DNA from: Pseudomonadales bacterium
Lineage (GTDB): Bacteria > Pseudomonadota > Gammaproteobacteria > Pseudomonadales > Pseudohongiellaceae
DNA length: 46,516 bases
Direction: 5' to 3'
NCBI GenBank assembly: GCA_028281635.1
Contig: JANQJM010000219.1
Location: 1 to 46,516, forward strand
Shown here: piece after piece, positions 25,849 to 34,979 of the stretch
Numbering within the stretch: the stretch's first letter is position 1
Layout of the letters: each line of letters opens with the position of its first letter
Notes under the pieces: generated by a model
Seen by the model: only the letters and a program-made list of their open reading frames with translations
Told to the model about the DNA's origin: nothing
Databases searched by the model: none
Program-made: the position numbers and the translations under genes

Positions 25849-25855
25849 ATGAGTT

Positions 25856-27274
25856 ATGACAACAGCAGTAAACAAAACATCAAAAATCAGCGACGCCTGG
25901 AGCTTGTTCAAGCAAGCAGTAGCGGGCAACTCAGATATCGATTACACCCAGGGCTCCATTGGTCGAGTCACTGTGCTTCTGGCTATTCCAATGATTCTGG
26001 AAATGGCCATGGAATCAGTGTTCGCCATCGTGGATATCTTTTTCGTGTCGGGATTAGGCACAGCAGCAGTGGCAACGGTTGGACTCACAGAGGCGGTGAT
26101 TACGCTGCTCTATGCAATTGCCATTGGTCTGTCCATGGGCGCTACTGCCATGGTGGCACGACGCATCGGTGAAAAGGATCCAGAGGCGGCCGCAGTTGCT
26201 GCAGGACAGGTGATGTGGATCGGTGTGTTCGTCTCAATCGTGGTAGGTCTTATCGGCATCTTCTTTGCCCGTGAGATTTTGCAACTGATGGGCGCGGAAG
26301 CTGCAGTCATCGAAACCGGAGAAAACTATACCCGTCTGATGTTCGGAGCCTGTTTCACTATCGTGTTTTTGTTTCTGATCAATGCGATTTTCCGTGGAGC
26401 TGGCGATGCCACCATCGCCATGCGCGCATTGTGGCTGGCCAATGGCATCAACATCGTGCTGGATCCCTGTTTGATTTACGGCTACGGACCATTCCCTGAA
26501 CTGGGAGTAACCGGTGCCGCCGTTGCAACAAACATCGGGCGCAGTATCGGTGCTTTGTATGGGCTGTATTTCTTGTTGAGTAAACATGGGCGGATTCAAC
26601 TGCATCTCAAAGAGATGGGGCTGCGTTTAGAAATTGTTTGGTCTCTGGTTCGAATCTCCATTGGGGGTATAGCCCAATTCCTGGTGGCGACGGCAAGCTG
26701 GGTGTTCTTGATGTCGATCGTATCTGATTTTGGCAGCCAAGCTGTCGCAGGCTACACCATTGCGGTTCGTATCGTGATGTTTAGCATCTTGCCAGCCTGG
26801 GGGCTGAGTAACGCTACAGCCACCCTGGTTGGTCAGAACCTCGGTGCTGGGCTGGCGGAACGCGCCGAGCAGACCACGTGGAAGATTGCACAGTACAACG
26901 CAGGGTATATGGCTTTTGCCGCTGTGATGATGTTGCTGTTTACCCGACCTATCGCGCTCTTTTTCTCTGATGATCCTGAGGTGCTGAGTTATGCGGTAGA
27001 GTGCTTGCGCATTTTTGCTTATGGCTACGTGGGTTGGGGATTCGGCATGGCTGTCATTCAGGCCTTTAATGGGGCAGGTGACACCATGACACCGACCTAC
27101 ATCAATGTCTTGTGCTTCTGGGTTGTGCAAGTACCGTTGGCCTATGGATTAGCGCTGACTCTTGGACTGGGGCCTGTTGGCGTGTTCTGGGCAGTGTTTA
27201 CTGCTGACATCCTAAGCTGCGTTGTCGGCGTTTTGGTGTTTCGTCGCGGCACCTGGAAAACACGTACTGTGTGA
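25856..27274 (+). CDS. MATE-family multidrug/metabolite efflux transporter
   Basis: A 472-residue transporter with about twelve membrane helices after a roughly 35-residue cytoplasmic N-terminus. MATE hallmarks include SIGRVTVLLAIPMILEMAME at the first helix, FFVSGLGTAAVATVGLTEAV, FRGAGDATIAMRALWLANGI and the second-lobe counterpart FNGAGDTMTPTYINVLCFWV. The halves are pseudo-symmetric, as expected for the family. It exports a cationic or organic substrate driven by Na+ or H+; the substrate is unknown. It has a long structured leader, suggesting regulated expression, and is followed by an SDR 53 bp downstream. Confidence 0.9.
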   Translation: MTTAVNKTSKISDAWSLFKQAVAGNSDIDYTQGSIGRVTVLLAIPMILEMAMESVFAIVDIFFVSGLGTAAVATVGLTEAVITLLYAIAIGLSMGATAMVARRIGEKDPEAAAVAAGQVMWIGVFVSIVVGLIGIFFAREILQLMGAEAAVIETGENYTRLMFGACFTIVFLFLINAIFRGAGDATIAMRALWLANGINIVLDPCLIYGYGPFPELGVTGAAVATNIGRSIGALYGLYFLLSKHGRIQLHLKEMGLRLEIVWSLVRISIGGIAQFLVATASWVFLMSIVSDFGSQAVAGYTIAVRIVMFSILPAWGLSNATATLVGQNLGAGLAERAEQTTWKIAQYNAGYMAFAAVMMLLFTRPIALFFSDDPEVLSYAVECLRIFAYGYVGWGFGMAVIQAFNGAGDTMTPTYINVLCFWVVQVPLAYGLALTLGLGPVGVFWAVFTADILSCVVGVLVFRRGTWKTRTV

Positions 27275-27327
27275 CTTCAACGTTATTGGGAAAGTTCTCA
27301 ATCACTAAATGACGTATTGGTGTTGCC

Positions 27328-28131
27328 ATGAATCGAGTTGAAGGAAAGACTGCTCTCATAACGGGGTCAGCTCAAGGCATCGGAAAAGCGATTGCCCAGT
27401 TGTTCGTGGCTGAAGGAGCTAGTGTTATTGTCTCAGATATCAATGACGAACTAGGGCATGAGACGGCAACGCAGTTGGGTGTCAACGCGGAGTATCTACA
27501 CCTTGATGTGTCTAGTGAAGCTGATTGGGAGACTTGCGCGGATCACATTAACCAAAAACATGGATTGCTGGACATTCTTGTCAACAATGCCGGGATTACT
27601 GGATTCACCGAATCTGAGGGGCCTCATGATCCCGAAAATCTGGATTTGGAGAGCTGGCACAGAGTTCATGAGACCAATCTTCATGGGACAGCTCTGGGTT
27701 GCAAGTATGGTATCCATCTGATGAAAGCTTCCCAAAGTGGCAGCATCGTTAACATCTCATCACGGTCCGGGCTGATAGGCATACCGGGAGCTGCCGCCTA
27801 TGCCTCCAGCAAGGCTGCGGTCAGGAATCATACAAAAAGTGTGGCTCTCTACTGTGCTGAGAAAGGGTTCCCGATCAGATGTAATTCACTGCATCCTGCC
27901 GCTATCCTTACGCCAATGTGGGATGCAATGCTGGGTCAGGGAGAGCAGAGAGCGGCCTCTTTGCAGGCGATTACGGCTGACATTCCTATGGGGAAAATGG
28001 GAGAACCGATTGATGTCGCTTATGCGGCTTTGTACTTGGCGTCGGATGAGTCAAAATACCTGACTGGAACCGAGATAAATATCGATGGTGGCATTCTCGC
28101 CGGAAGCATTGCGGCGCCTGCCCAGGAGTGA
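27328..28131 (+). CDS. Short-chain dehydrogenase (FabG/glucose-1-dehydrogenase-like)
   Basis: A 267-residue classical SDR. TGSAQGIGKAIAQLF (about 11-25) is the NAD(P) glycine motif, with Asp in VSDIND suggesting NAD. It continues with VNNAGITG, the catalytic Ser in NISSRSG, YASSK (Tyr-x3-Lys) near residue 157, the PAAILTPMWD loop, and the ending YLTGTEINIDGGILAG typical of the family. It is in line with the MATE and XdhC genes (gaps of 53 and 38 bp). The substrate is unknown. Confidence 0.85.
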   Translation: MNRVEGKTALITGSAQGIGKAIAQLFVAEGASVIVSDINDELGHETATQLGVNAEYLHLDVSSEADWETCADHINQKHGLLDILVNNAGITGFTESEGPHDPENLDLESWHRVHETNLHGTALGCKYGIHLMKASQSGSIVNISSRSGLIGIPGAAAYASSKAAVRNHTKSVALYCAEKGFPIRCNSLHPAAILTPMWDAMLGQGEQRAASLQAITADIPMGKMGEPIDVAYAALYLASDESKYLTGTEINIDGGILAGSIAAPAQE

Positions 28132-28169
28132 AGTGCCGCTTTTGGTAGCCAGCGGTAGATCGAGAAGAA

Positions 28170-29147
28170 ATGCAAAGTAGTCAACAACAAATCGTTACCC
28201 ATGTGGCGAAATGGTTGGAGTCAGGCCAGGCGGTCTGGCTCTGCACCATTCTCAAAACCTGGGGTTCTTCACCACGGCCTATTGGCGCCATGATGGCCTG
28301 TACTCTTAATGGCGAACTGGTGGGTTCTATTTCCGGTGGCTGTATTGAAGAAGACTTTCTGGAGCAGCTCCAGGATGGCAGCCTTAAAACCCAATATGAC
28401 GATGAAGGGGGTAAACCATTTATTGTGAAGTACGGCGTGACAGCCGAAGAGCAGGCTCGACTAAAACTGCCCTGTGGTGGTCAGTTGCATGTGCTACTGG
28501 AGTTTATCGAAGCAACTTCGGACAATCAGACTGTATTCAGTCGTCTGCAACGTGACCTGGAAAATCACTCAGGAGTGAGCCGTTTGGTCGATTTAAATTC
28601 AGGTGAAATCACAGCCAGTGACCAGAGTAGTGAGGAGGCAGTCGTCATCGAAAAGGGTTCGATGGTGCACAGTCTAAGCCCCATGTATCGGCTGTTATTG
28701 TTGGGTGCCGGTGACGTGGCTAAGTACGTCGCTGAGATGGCTTTGGCGTTGGAGTACGATGTCACGCTTTGCGATCCCCGGCCCAACTATCTGGATAACT
28801 GGCATGTGGACGGCGTTGAGAAAACTTCGCGCCTGCCTGATGATGTAGTGCGAGAGCGTTTCAACAATCCGTTCAGTGGCATCATTGCGCTGGCACATGA
28901 TCCGCGTGTAGATGACATGGCTCTGATGGAGGCGCTGAAAACCGATGCCTTCTATGTAGGAGCTATGGGTTCTGAACGCACATCGGCGGCACGACGGGAA
29001 CGGTTACCGGAACTCGGTCTGACAAAAGACGAAATCGATATTCTGCATGCGCCAATCGGGTTTCAGATTGAAAGTAAGACGCCGGCTGAAATCGCCATCT
29101 CCATCATGGCCGAAGTCACCGCTAAGCGTCACGGCGCGCTTTCTTAG
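28170..29147 (+). CDS. XdhC/CoxI-family molybdenum-cofactor chaperone
   Basis: A 325-residue protein. The N-terminal XdhC domain has LCTILKTWGSSPRPIGAMMA (about 25-44), GSISGGCIEEDFLEQL and LKLPCGGQLHVLLEF. The C-terminal Rossmann domain has LLLGAGDVAKYVAEMALALE and then ALAHDPRVDDMALMEAL and FYVGAMGSERTSAARR. XdhC proteins bind and sulfurate Mo-molybdopterin and insert it into xanthine-dehydrogenase-type enzymes. No molybdoenzyme gene lies in this window, so its partner must be elsewhere. GAGAAG is found close to the ATG. Confidence 0.85.
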   Translation: MQSSQQQIVTHVAKWLESGQAVWLCTILKTWGSSPRPIGAMMACTLNGELVGSISGGCIEEDFLEQLQDGSLKTQYDDEGGKPFIVKYGVTAEEQARLKLPCGGQLHVLLEFIEATSDNQTVFSRLQRDLENHSGVSRLVDLNSGEITASDQSSEEAVVIEKGSMVHSLSPMYRLLLLGAGDVAKYVAEMALALEYDVTLCDPRPNYLDNWHVDGVEKTSRLPDDVVRERFNNPFSGIIALAHDPRVDDMALMEALKTDAFYVGAMGSERTSAARRERLPELGLTKDEIDILHAPIGFQIESKTPAEIAISIMAEVTAKRHGALS

Positions 29148-29252
29148 TATAAGCTCCTGAGAGTAATCAACTCGATAGTAAGTCTGCTTTGTCTCTCAAT
29201 TGACATGTTGCCTCTGTAAACTCCGTTTCCTGAATTACTGTCGGGGTCTCAA

Positions 29253-30338
29253 ATGCAGTCAGCAGTTCATCACAGCTTTCCAGTTTTCCTTCTTCCTTTA
29301 TTACTTTCTTTATTTGCCTGTTCCCTGGAAGTCCCCGCACCGGCACCGCCAGATGCGAAAGTGGTTTACGCTACCGCTGAAACCGATCCTGTGCGCAGTC
29401 GGGACGATGCGGCCGATGATCCCGCGATCTGGATTAATACCCAAAATCCCCAGGCCAGCCTAGTCATCGGGACTGATAAACAGTCTGGCATCGAAGTTTA
29501 CGACCTGCAGGGGAACCGCGTGCAGTTTATTGCAGCGGGCCTGACCAACAATGTGGACCTACGACCCTTTCCAGCTGGCAGCGAGTGGTCGGCGCTGGCG
29601 GCAGCAAGCAATCGCAGCGCCAACACCATCAGTCTGTTTCTTGTGGATTCCAGCGGAGCTCTGACCTGGTTACAGGATTCTGAAATCGCCACTGGCCTGC
29701 CTGAAGTCTATGGGCTTTGCATGTTTCACAATGAAGTAGGTATGCAGGTCTTCGTCAACGGAACCGATGGTAGTTATCAGCAATGGGGATTGACCATGGT
29801 GCCTTCCGGCTTGTCCGAAGATCCCGTGCAGTTTCAGGCCGAGTTGATAAGGGAATTCTCGGTGCCCAGCCAGCCAGAAGGCTGTGTAGCAGACGATGCC
29901 CAGGAACGCTTGTTCCTTGGTGTGGAGGAAGAGGGAGTTCGAACTCTATCTGCCAGACATGATGCTCCAGGCGAGATGCAATCAGTGATGGATATCGATG
30001 GCACTGTCCTGTTTGCGGACGTCGAGGGGATGTCGCTGTATGAATCTGGCGACAGCGGCTATCTGGTGGTGTCCAGCCAGGGCAATTACAGCTATGCCGT
30101 CTATGATCGGCTGCCGCCATTCGCTTACCGCGGTAGTTTCGTTGTAGCCGACCGCAACGACGAACAGGTAGATGGCGCCGATGAGACAGATGGCCTGACG
30201 ATAACCAGTGTAAATCTGGGGCCTGACTATCCCGATGGACTGGTAGTCATACAGGATGGTGCCAATCGTTTGCCCAGGGAAAGCCAGAATTTCAAGTACG
30301 TTTCCTGGCGTGAGATCTCATCTGCGCTCAATCTCTAA
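29253..30338 (+). CDS. Beta-propeller phytase, probable lipoprotein
   Basis: A 361-residue exported enzyme. The signal peptide ends LLSLFACS, with Cys23 as a possible lipid attachment site (Phe at -2 is unusual for a lipobox). Beta-propeller phytase signatures are RSRDDAADDPAIW (calcium and phosphate site), GTDKQSGIEVYDLQG, TNNVDLRP, PEVYGLCMFHN, QPEGCVADDAQERLFLGVEE and YGLTITSVNLGP-like blade ends. The family uses calcium to strip phosphates from myo-inositol hexakisphosphate. A TonB-dependent receptor follows after 161 bp on the same strand, the arrangement known for phytate use in other Proteobacteria. PHO-box-like repeats lie just after its stop, upstream of the receptor. Confidence 0.85.
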   Translation: MQSAVHHSFPVFLLPLLLSLFACSLEVPAPAPPDAKVVYATAETDPVRSRDDAADDPAIWINTQNPQASLVIGTDKQSGIEVYDLQGNRVQFIAAGLTNNVDLRPFPAGSEWSALAAASNRSANTISLFLVDSSGALTWLQDSEIATGLPEVYGLCMFHNEVGMQVFVNGTDGSYQQWGLTMVPSGLSEDPVQFQAELIREFSVPSQPEGCVADDAQERLFLGVEEEGVRTLSARHDAPGEMQSVMDIDGTVLFADVEGMSLYESGDSGYLVVSSQGNYSYAVYDRLPPFAYRGSFVVADRNDEQVDGADETDGLTITSVNLGPDYPDGLVVIQDGANRLPRESQNFKYVSWREISSALNL

Positions 30339-30339
30339 T

Positions 30340-30388
30340 GTGACATTAAGTTTTCATGCGCAGGACATTATTGTCATAAAAAAGACAT
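30340..30388 (+). promoter_or_regulatory. PHO-box-like repeats upstream of the phytase-linked receptor
   Basis: Five heptamers ending in CAT lie in line: GTGACAT (30340-30346), TTTTCAT (30351-30357), AGGACAT (30362-30368), TTGTCAT (30371-30377) and AAGACAT (30382-30388). The first three and the last two are each spaced by exactly 4 bp, the 11-bp phase of PhoB sites (consensus CTGTCAT-N4-CTGTCAT). TTGTCAT followed by AAAA is the closest match. A TAATTT at 30396-30401 could serve as a -10 element. Confidence 0.5.
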
Positions 30389-30499
30389 ATGGCACTAATT
30401 TTCTGATCCGTAATATTTCTGTCTTTTGCCTGTAATCATAACGTAACGGGCCTTCTGTACTGTGTCACCGCACTTTGCAATCTATCAAGGGAAGGCTCA

Positions 30500-33016
30500 A
30501 TGAAAGCACTTTTTAATAAGAAAACTCTCACCGTCGCCATCGGGCTGGCAGTTACCACACAAGCTTATGCTCAGGAAAGCATCGACGAAATCGTCGTTGT
30601 GGGTAGTCGTGCTAGCCTGCAGAGCGCCATTCAGAAACAACGAAACTCCGACAAGGTAGTTGGCGTAATCGATTCGGATGCCATCGGCAATTTCGCTGAT
30701 ATCAACGTGGCGGAATCACTGCGTCGAATCTCCGGCATCATGGTTGAGAATGACCAGGGTGAGGGGCGATATGTGACCGTTCGCGGTATGAATACCGATC
30801 TCAATGCCATGACTATTAACGGCGTTAGCACAGCGGCTCCGGAAGATCGACGCGGCATCATCCTCGACGGTGTGCCATCGGACCTGTTGGATAGCATGAC
30901 AGTATACAAGACACTGACTCCGAACCTGGATGCGGACACCATCGGCGGTGCTATAGATCTGGAAACTATAACCGCATTCTCCTATGACGATATGTTTGTG
31001 CGTTTGAAGGCGGAAACCTCCTACAACGAACTGACAGAAGATGGGGACAATCCCAATCTGGCAGCCACTTTTTCGAATCGCTGGGACGTAACCGGCGGTG
31101 AATTCGGTGCTGCGGTGGTTTTGAGTGACCAATCCCGACGCATCATTGCTCATAATAATGAGAACGGTGGTTGGGGTGATGTGGCTCCCAACGATGACTA
31201 TGAAACGCGTTTTTATGACCTTACTCGTGAGCGAGAGGGTGTGGTACTGGCACTGGACTATCGCGCAAATTCAGGCAATAGCTATTTTGCCCATATCTTT
31301 CACAACGAATACGCCGATACCGAATGGCGTGCCAAGTGGGAGGTCCGTGATTCTATCGAGGAAGAAGAGCCGGTAATCAGTGGCAACACATTCAGCTACC
31401 CCAATGCTCGAGTGGATACCGAAAGTCGCAATCGTACCGAAATTCGTGAAATTACATCGGTGCGTCTTGGCGCGAACCTGATCTTCAATGATCGCAACCG
31501 TGGTGAATTCGAGTTCTTTACCTCAGAAGCGGAACAGGATGACCGCGATCGTCAGGCGGTAATTTTCCGCAGTGATGCGATTGACGATAACATCGTTTAC
31601 GATAATTCTGATCCACGTCGCCCTGCTGTGACTTTTCCAGCATTCTTTTATGATGCCTCCAACTTTCCAATGGATGCCTTCGAACGTGAGTTTACTCTAA
31701 ATACTGACGAAGACATTGGCGGCAAGGTGGATTTCTACACCGACCTCAATGCTAATACTCAGCTGCAGTATGGTGCCAAGATTCGTCAGCGAGAGAAGCT
31801 GAACGACTTTGTTTATTGTGGGTATGAGCCGGTAGATGATCTCCTGCTTTCGACAGTTGACTTCGTACAGCCGGAGCAATTCCTGAACACAAGAGAAGGA
31901 CCAACGGCTACTTTTGACCAGGTTAAGGGATTTATTTCTCGTCTGGGTAATGGTTCAGTTGCCTTGTCTGACGGTACGAGCTGTCAGGCACCGGGTGCGG
32001 AGTTCGAACTCAGCGGTGACGAAGACGAGGAATCTATTCCAGCGGACTGGGTAACCGAAGAAGACATCTTCGCGGCTTACTTTATGGGCACTACCGTAAT
32101 AGGCAGTACTACCTTGGTCTACGGTATTCGTTACGAAGACACCGATACCACATATCGAGGCAAGGCTTTCGATGGTAGCTTCGCTGGATTCACTCAGTTC
32201 GAAAACAACTATGATTTCTGGGCGCCGTCGCTCAATGTAAAATTTGAGTTGGATGATAATCAGATTATGCGAGTCGGTCTGTTCCGTTCGCTGGTGCGCC
32301 CTGGCTTCCAGGAGTCCAATGCCGGTGCCGTAGTTAATGTTGAAGACAACGAGATCGAAGGTGGTAACCCAAATCTGAATGCCACAACTGCCTGGAACTT
32401 CGACCTGACTTATGAGTACTACTTGGGTGACGCGACTTTCTTTGGAGCAGGGATATTCCACAAGCAGATCGATGACGCCATCGTTGCAGTAGAAGCCAAT
32501 GACATTCTCTTCCGCGGCCAGGTTTACGATCAGGCGGGAACTTTCATCAATACTGATGATGCGGACATCACCGGTTTCGAAGTTTCGTTCCAGACAGCCT
32601 GGGAGAACGGACTGCTTTTCGTCGCCAACTACACTCAGTCTGACGGTGAAACAGATTTACCAGCAGACAGTGTATACGGACAACGCAGTATTCCTTTCTT
32701 CAAGCAAGCAAAACACACAGGTAATATCTCCATAGGCTATAACAAGGGACCTTGGGATGTACGTTTAGCAGCGAACTACCGCAGCGATTTCCTGGACGAG
32801 ATTGGTGATGAGCCTTTGAATGACCGCTTCACCGATGACTTCATGCAGATCGACTTAACTGCCCGTTATGAAGTGAATGAAAACGTCATGATTACCGCGC
32901 AAGCTATTAATCTGAATGATGAGCCTGAGTACTACTACTTCGGAAACACGTCCAGATTGTCGCAGTATGACGAGTATGGCACGACTTTCGGTGCTGGACT
33001 GCGTGTTACTTTCTAA
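30500..33016 (+). CDS. TonB-dependent receptor linked to phytase (TonB-Xanth-Caul type)
   Basis: An 838-residue outer-membrane receptor. The signal peptide (about 1-24) ends QAYAQES, and SIDEIVVVGSR is the TonB-box/plug start. ASLQSAIQKQRNSDKVVGVI, NVAESLRRISGIMV and GRYVTVRGMNTDLNAMTING are the plug motifs of the TIGR01782-like receptors that import complex organic ligands. The barrel has alternating aromatic strands and ends GTTFGAGLRVTF with a terminal Phe required for Bam insertion. Location after the phytase suggests it binds phytate, a phytate-metal complex or inositol phosphates. AAGGGAAGG lies before the ATG. It is closed by a strong terminator. Confidence 0.85.
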   Translation: MKALFNKKTLTVAIGLAVTTQAYAQESIDEIVVVGSRASLQSAIQKQRNSDKVVGVIDSDAIGNFADINVAESLRRISGIMVENDQGEGRYVTVRGMNTDLNAMTINGVSTAAPEDRRGIILDGVPSDLLDSMTVYKTLTPNLDADTIGGAIDLETITAFSYDDMFVRLKAETSYNELTEDGDNPNLAATFSNRWDVTGGEFGAAVVLSDQSRRIIAHNNENGGWGDVAPNDDYETRFYDLTREREGVVLALDYRANSGNSYFAHIFHNEYADTEWRAKWEVRDSIEEEEPVISGNTFSYPNARVDTESRNRTEIREITSVRLGANLIFNDRNRGEFEFFTSEAEQDDRDRQAVIFRSDAIDDNIVYDNSDPRRPAVTFPAFFYDASNFPMDAFEREFTLNTDEDIGGKVDFYTDLNANTQLQYGAKIRQREKLNDFVYCGYEPVDDLLLSTVDFVQPEQFLNTREGPTATFDQVKGFISRLGNGSVALSDGTSCQAPGAEFELSGDEDEESIPADWVTEEDIFAAYFMGTTVIGSTTLVYGIRYEDTDTTYRGKAFDGSFAGFTQFENNYDFWAPSLNVKFELDDNQIMRVGLFRSLVRPGFQESNAGAVVNVEDNEIEGGNPNLNATTAWNFDLTYEYYLGDATFFGAGIFHKQIDDAIVAVEANDILFRGQVYDQAGTFINTDDADITGFEVSFQTAWENGLLFVANYTQSDGETDLPADSVYGQRSIPFFKQAKHTGNISIGYNKGPWDVRLAANYRSDFLDEIGDEPLNDRFTDDFMQIDLTARYEVNENVMITAQAINLNDEPEYYYFGNTSRLSQYDEYGTTFGAGLRVTF

Positions 33017-33035
33017 TTTCTGAAAGTTGGCAATG

Positions 33036-33065
33036 AAAAAAGAGAGGCTTAGGCCTCTCTTTTTT
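33036..33065. terminator. Bidirectional intrinsic terminator
   Basis: A perfect 13-bp stem (33036-33048 with 33053-33065) made of A6, GAGAGGC, loop TTAG, GCCTCTC, T6. The A- and T-runs on both sides make it work for the TonB receptor on plus and the GST gene on minus. Confidence 0.9.
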
Positions 33066-33077
33066 GCTCCGAAGAAA

Positions 33078-33752
33078 CTAGACTTGTAATACGATACTGT
33101 CCTTGCCGTCCTTTTCTTTCGCTTTTTGGAAGCTGGGATTTTGATGCACACGCTCAATCCAGGCCAGACAGTTGGGATGCTGGTCGGTGATAAAACCGCG
33201 AGACTTAGCCGATTCCATGGGATAGCTCATGGCGATATCGGCAGCACTCAAATTGCTACCACCAAACCAGGGCTTTAACGCCAGATCTTTCTCTGCTTGT
33301 TGCAGAAGCTTTTCCATTCTGGGTTTGATCATGCGTTCAGATGCCTGACCCAGTACGCCACGAATAAGGCCGCGCATCCAAAAGGGAACGCGCTGGATAA
33401 GGATCTGGAACACGGCCTCCATGATCAGCACCATCATCATTGAGCCCTGTGAGGCATGGAACCAGAACAGGTAGCGCACTCTGTCTTCATCGCCGATTGT
33501 GGGTCTTAAGTTACTGTCCGGATGCTGGTCCAGCACGTAGTCGATGATGGCGCTGCTTTCTGCCAATGCCAATTCACCGTCAGTTATCACCGGTGCCGAG
33601 CCCAGTGGGGATAAAGCCTTGTAGTCCGCCGGCGCTTGGAAAGTGTCTTTGTTGCGTTCATAGAACTTCAATTCGTAGTCGGTACCAAGCTCTTCCAGCA
33701 GCCAAAGAATTCGGAACGACTGTGAATATTCCAGGTGATGCAGTGTCAGCAT
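33078..33752 (-). CDS. Glutathione S-transferase family protein
   Basis: A 224-residue GST. The thioredoxin-like N-domain has HHLEYSQSFRILWLLEELG (Ser/Tyr at the active loop), the cis-Pro in PLGSAPVITDG and the glutathione-binding LAESSAIIDYVL. The helical C-domain contains a long hydrophobic stretch (MMMVLIMEAVFQILIQRVPF) and FGGSNLSAADIAMSYPME, the conserved N-capping/hydrophobic-staple motif. It probably conjugates or reduces electrophiles; the substrate is unknown. It ends against the bidirectional terminator. Confidence 0.85.
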   Translation of the reverse strand: MLTLHHLEYSQSFRILWLLEELGTDYELKFYERNKDTFQAPADYKALSPLGSAPVITDGELALAESSAIIDYVLDQHPDSNLRPTIGDEDRVRYLFWFHASQGSMMMVLIMEAVFQILIQRVPFWMRGLIRGVLGQASERMIKPRMEKLLQQAEKDLALKPWFGGSNLSAADIAMSYPMESAKSRGFITDQHPNCLAWIERVHQNPSFQKAKEKDGKDSIVLQV

Positions 33753-33879
33753 AGAGATTACTCCTTGCGGATGGGGGCGAGCATGCCCATGATGAGCCGA
33801 TCCGGGAAGGATATGAAGGATCGGCCGGATTGAATGTAAGTACGCTTAAATTGCACTTACGGTCGAATGTTTTTCGGCC

Positions 33880-34896
33880 TTATTGTTGGATTTCTCGTTC
33901 GACGCCTAATTCTTCCATGGCTTCGAGGCGGCGGGCTCCGGCCAGGATACCGATGATCCCGTAGTTGCCTTCATGGCAGGCATATTCGAAAACGGGCTCG
34001 TCCATGCGAGACAGCGGAAATTCACCAGACCATTGCGCGGTGTATACCGTTGGATCATCTACGGTAAAGCCATACACGATCTTATTGGGTCCCTCGCGGC
34101 GGAAGGTTTCGATGACAGTGAGGTTTTCGGTTGGCGCACCCTGATAGGTTTGCCAGGGGTTGTAGTTTTTGGTTTCCACAATCAGGCTATCGCCTTCCCA
34201 ACGACCAATGGAATCGCCCATCCACTTTTGCTGAGCGGATGAGGATGGGTGTCTTTCGTCATCTATTCTAATGATGCGCGTGTCATGTACCATTTCTACG
34301 TTGATGATGACATAACCAGGTGCCTGAGCGATCTGCATGTGGCTGTTGTACATCACCGGTGACATGACAGGGCCAGAACTGTTGCCAAAGGACAGAATGC
34401 AGCGCTCGCCCAGAGAACGTCCTTCCGGGCCATCATTGCGCGCAGGTCGATTGGCTCTGATTTCTTCCATGCGTTCGCGGAAACCGGCGACGCGCTCAGG
34501 AATGCGGCCATTGGGTGGATCGATGATGGCTGAGGTGCGGAATTCGCCATTAATGGTGGGAAGAAACATACCGCGATCGGTCCAAAACAGATCATAGTTC
34601 CCCACCGGCGGCAGAGCGGCTAGATCGGGAGCGGGCCGATTTGGGTCCAGCGGCTCATTGTCCTGTTCTACCCGCTGTTGCGCGGCTCGTTCCAACTGTA
34701 GTGCTTCCTCTTCGGTGTAGGTGGCTTTGTTAGCTAAGTCCTGAGGACGCTGAAATGGCATCACGGTATTGTTGCGCCAGACACCTTGGAAATCCGGTAC
34801 TCCCCATTCGGTGCGAGGGGTGGTGTATTCCTGTCCCAGGCAGAGAGATGAGGTGAAGGTTCCAGCCAAAAGAACGAGCAAGAGTCGAGTGTTCAT
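33880..34896 (-). CDS. Secreted protein of unknown function
   Basis: A 338-residue exported protein when started at the ATG at 34896 (a GTG four codons upstream is less likely). The signal peptide LLLVLLAGTFTSSLCLGQ is followed by TEWGVPDFQGVWRNNTVMPF. A PDFQGVW-type opening is common in a large uncharacterised family of secreted proteins in Acidobacteria and Gammaproteobacteria. Conserved-looking parts are RCILSFGNSSGPVMSPVMYN (about 165-184), YVIINVEMVHDTRIIRID, SIGRWEGDSLIVETKNYNPW and EYACHEGNYGI. Two cysteines could form a disulfide. The fold appears beta-rich. No function is known to me and the neighbours do not help. Confidence 0.7.
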   Translation of the reverse strand: MNTRLLLVLLAGTFTSSLCLGQEYTTPRTEWGVPDFQGVWRNNTVMPFQRPQDLANKATYTEEEALQLERAAQQRVEQDNEPLDPNRPAPDLAALPPVGNYDLFWTDRGMFLPTINGEFRTSAIIDPPNGRIPERVAGFRERMEEIRANRPARNDGPEGRSLGERCILSFGNSSGPVMSPVMYNSHMQIAQAPGYVIINVEMVHDTRIIRIDDERHPSSSAQQKWMGDSIGRWEGDSLIVETKNYNPWQTYQGAPTENLTVIETFRREGPNKIVYGFTVDDPTVYTAQWSGEFPLSRMDEPVFEYACHEGNYGIIGILAGARRLEAMEELGVEREIQQ

Positions 34897-34979
34897 TGTT
34901 GTTTCCACTTCTAATTAGAGAATACTGTGTTGGAATCAGCGCTTAATTGTACTGATTCGCTGGCAGTGATGCCAAAGCT

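Noticed and set aside
29180..29252. TTGACAT and CTGTAAA near the phytase start as a possible PHO box
   Set aside because: They are not on an 11-bp phase with each other and further heptamers are missing, so I do not call a site here.
33803..33873. Short inverted repeats CCGATCC/GGATCGG and GTAAGT/ACTTAC downstream of the secreted-protein gene
   Set aside because: Arms of 6-7 bp with long loops and no T-run are expected by chance at this length.
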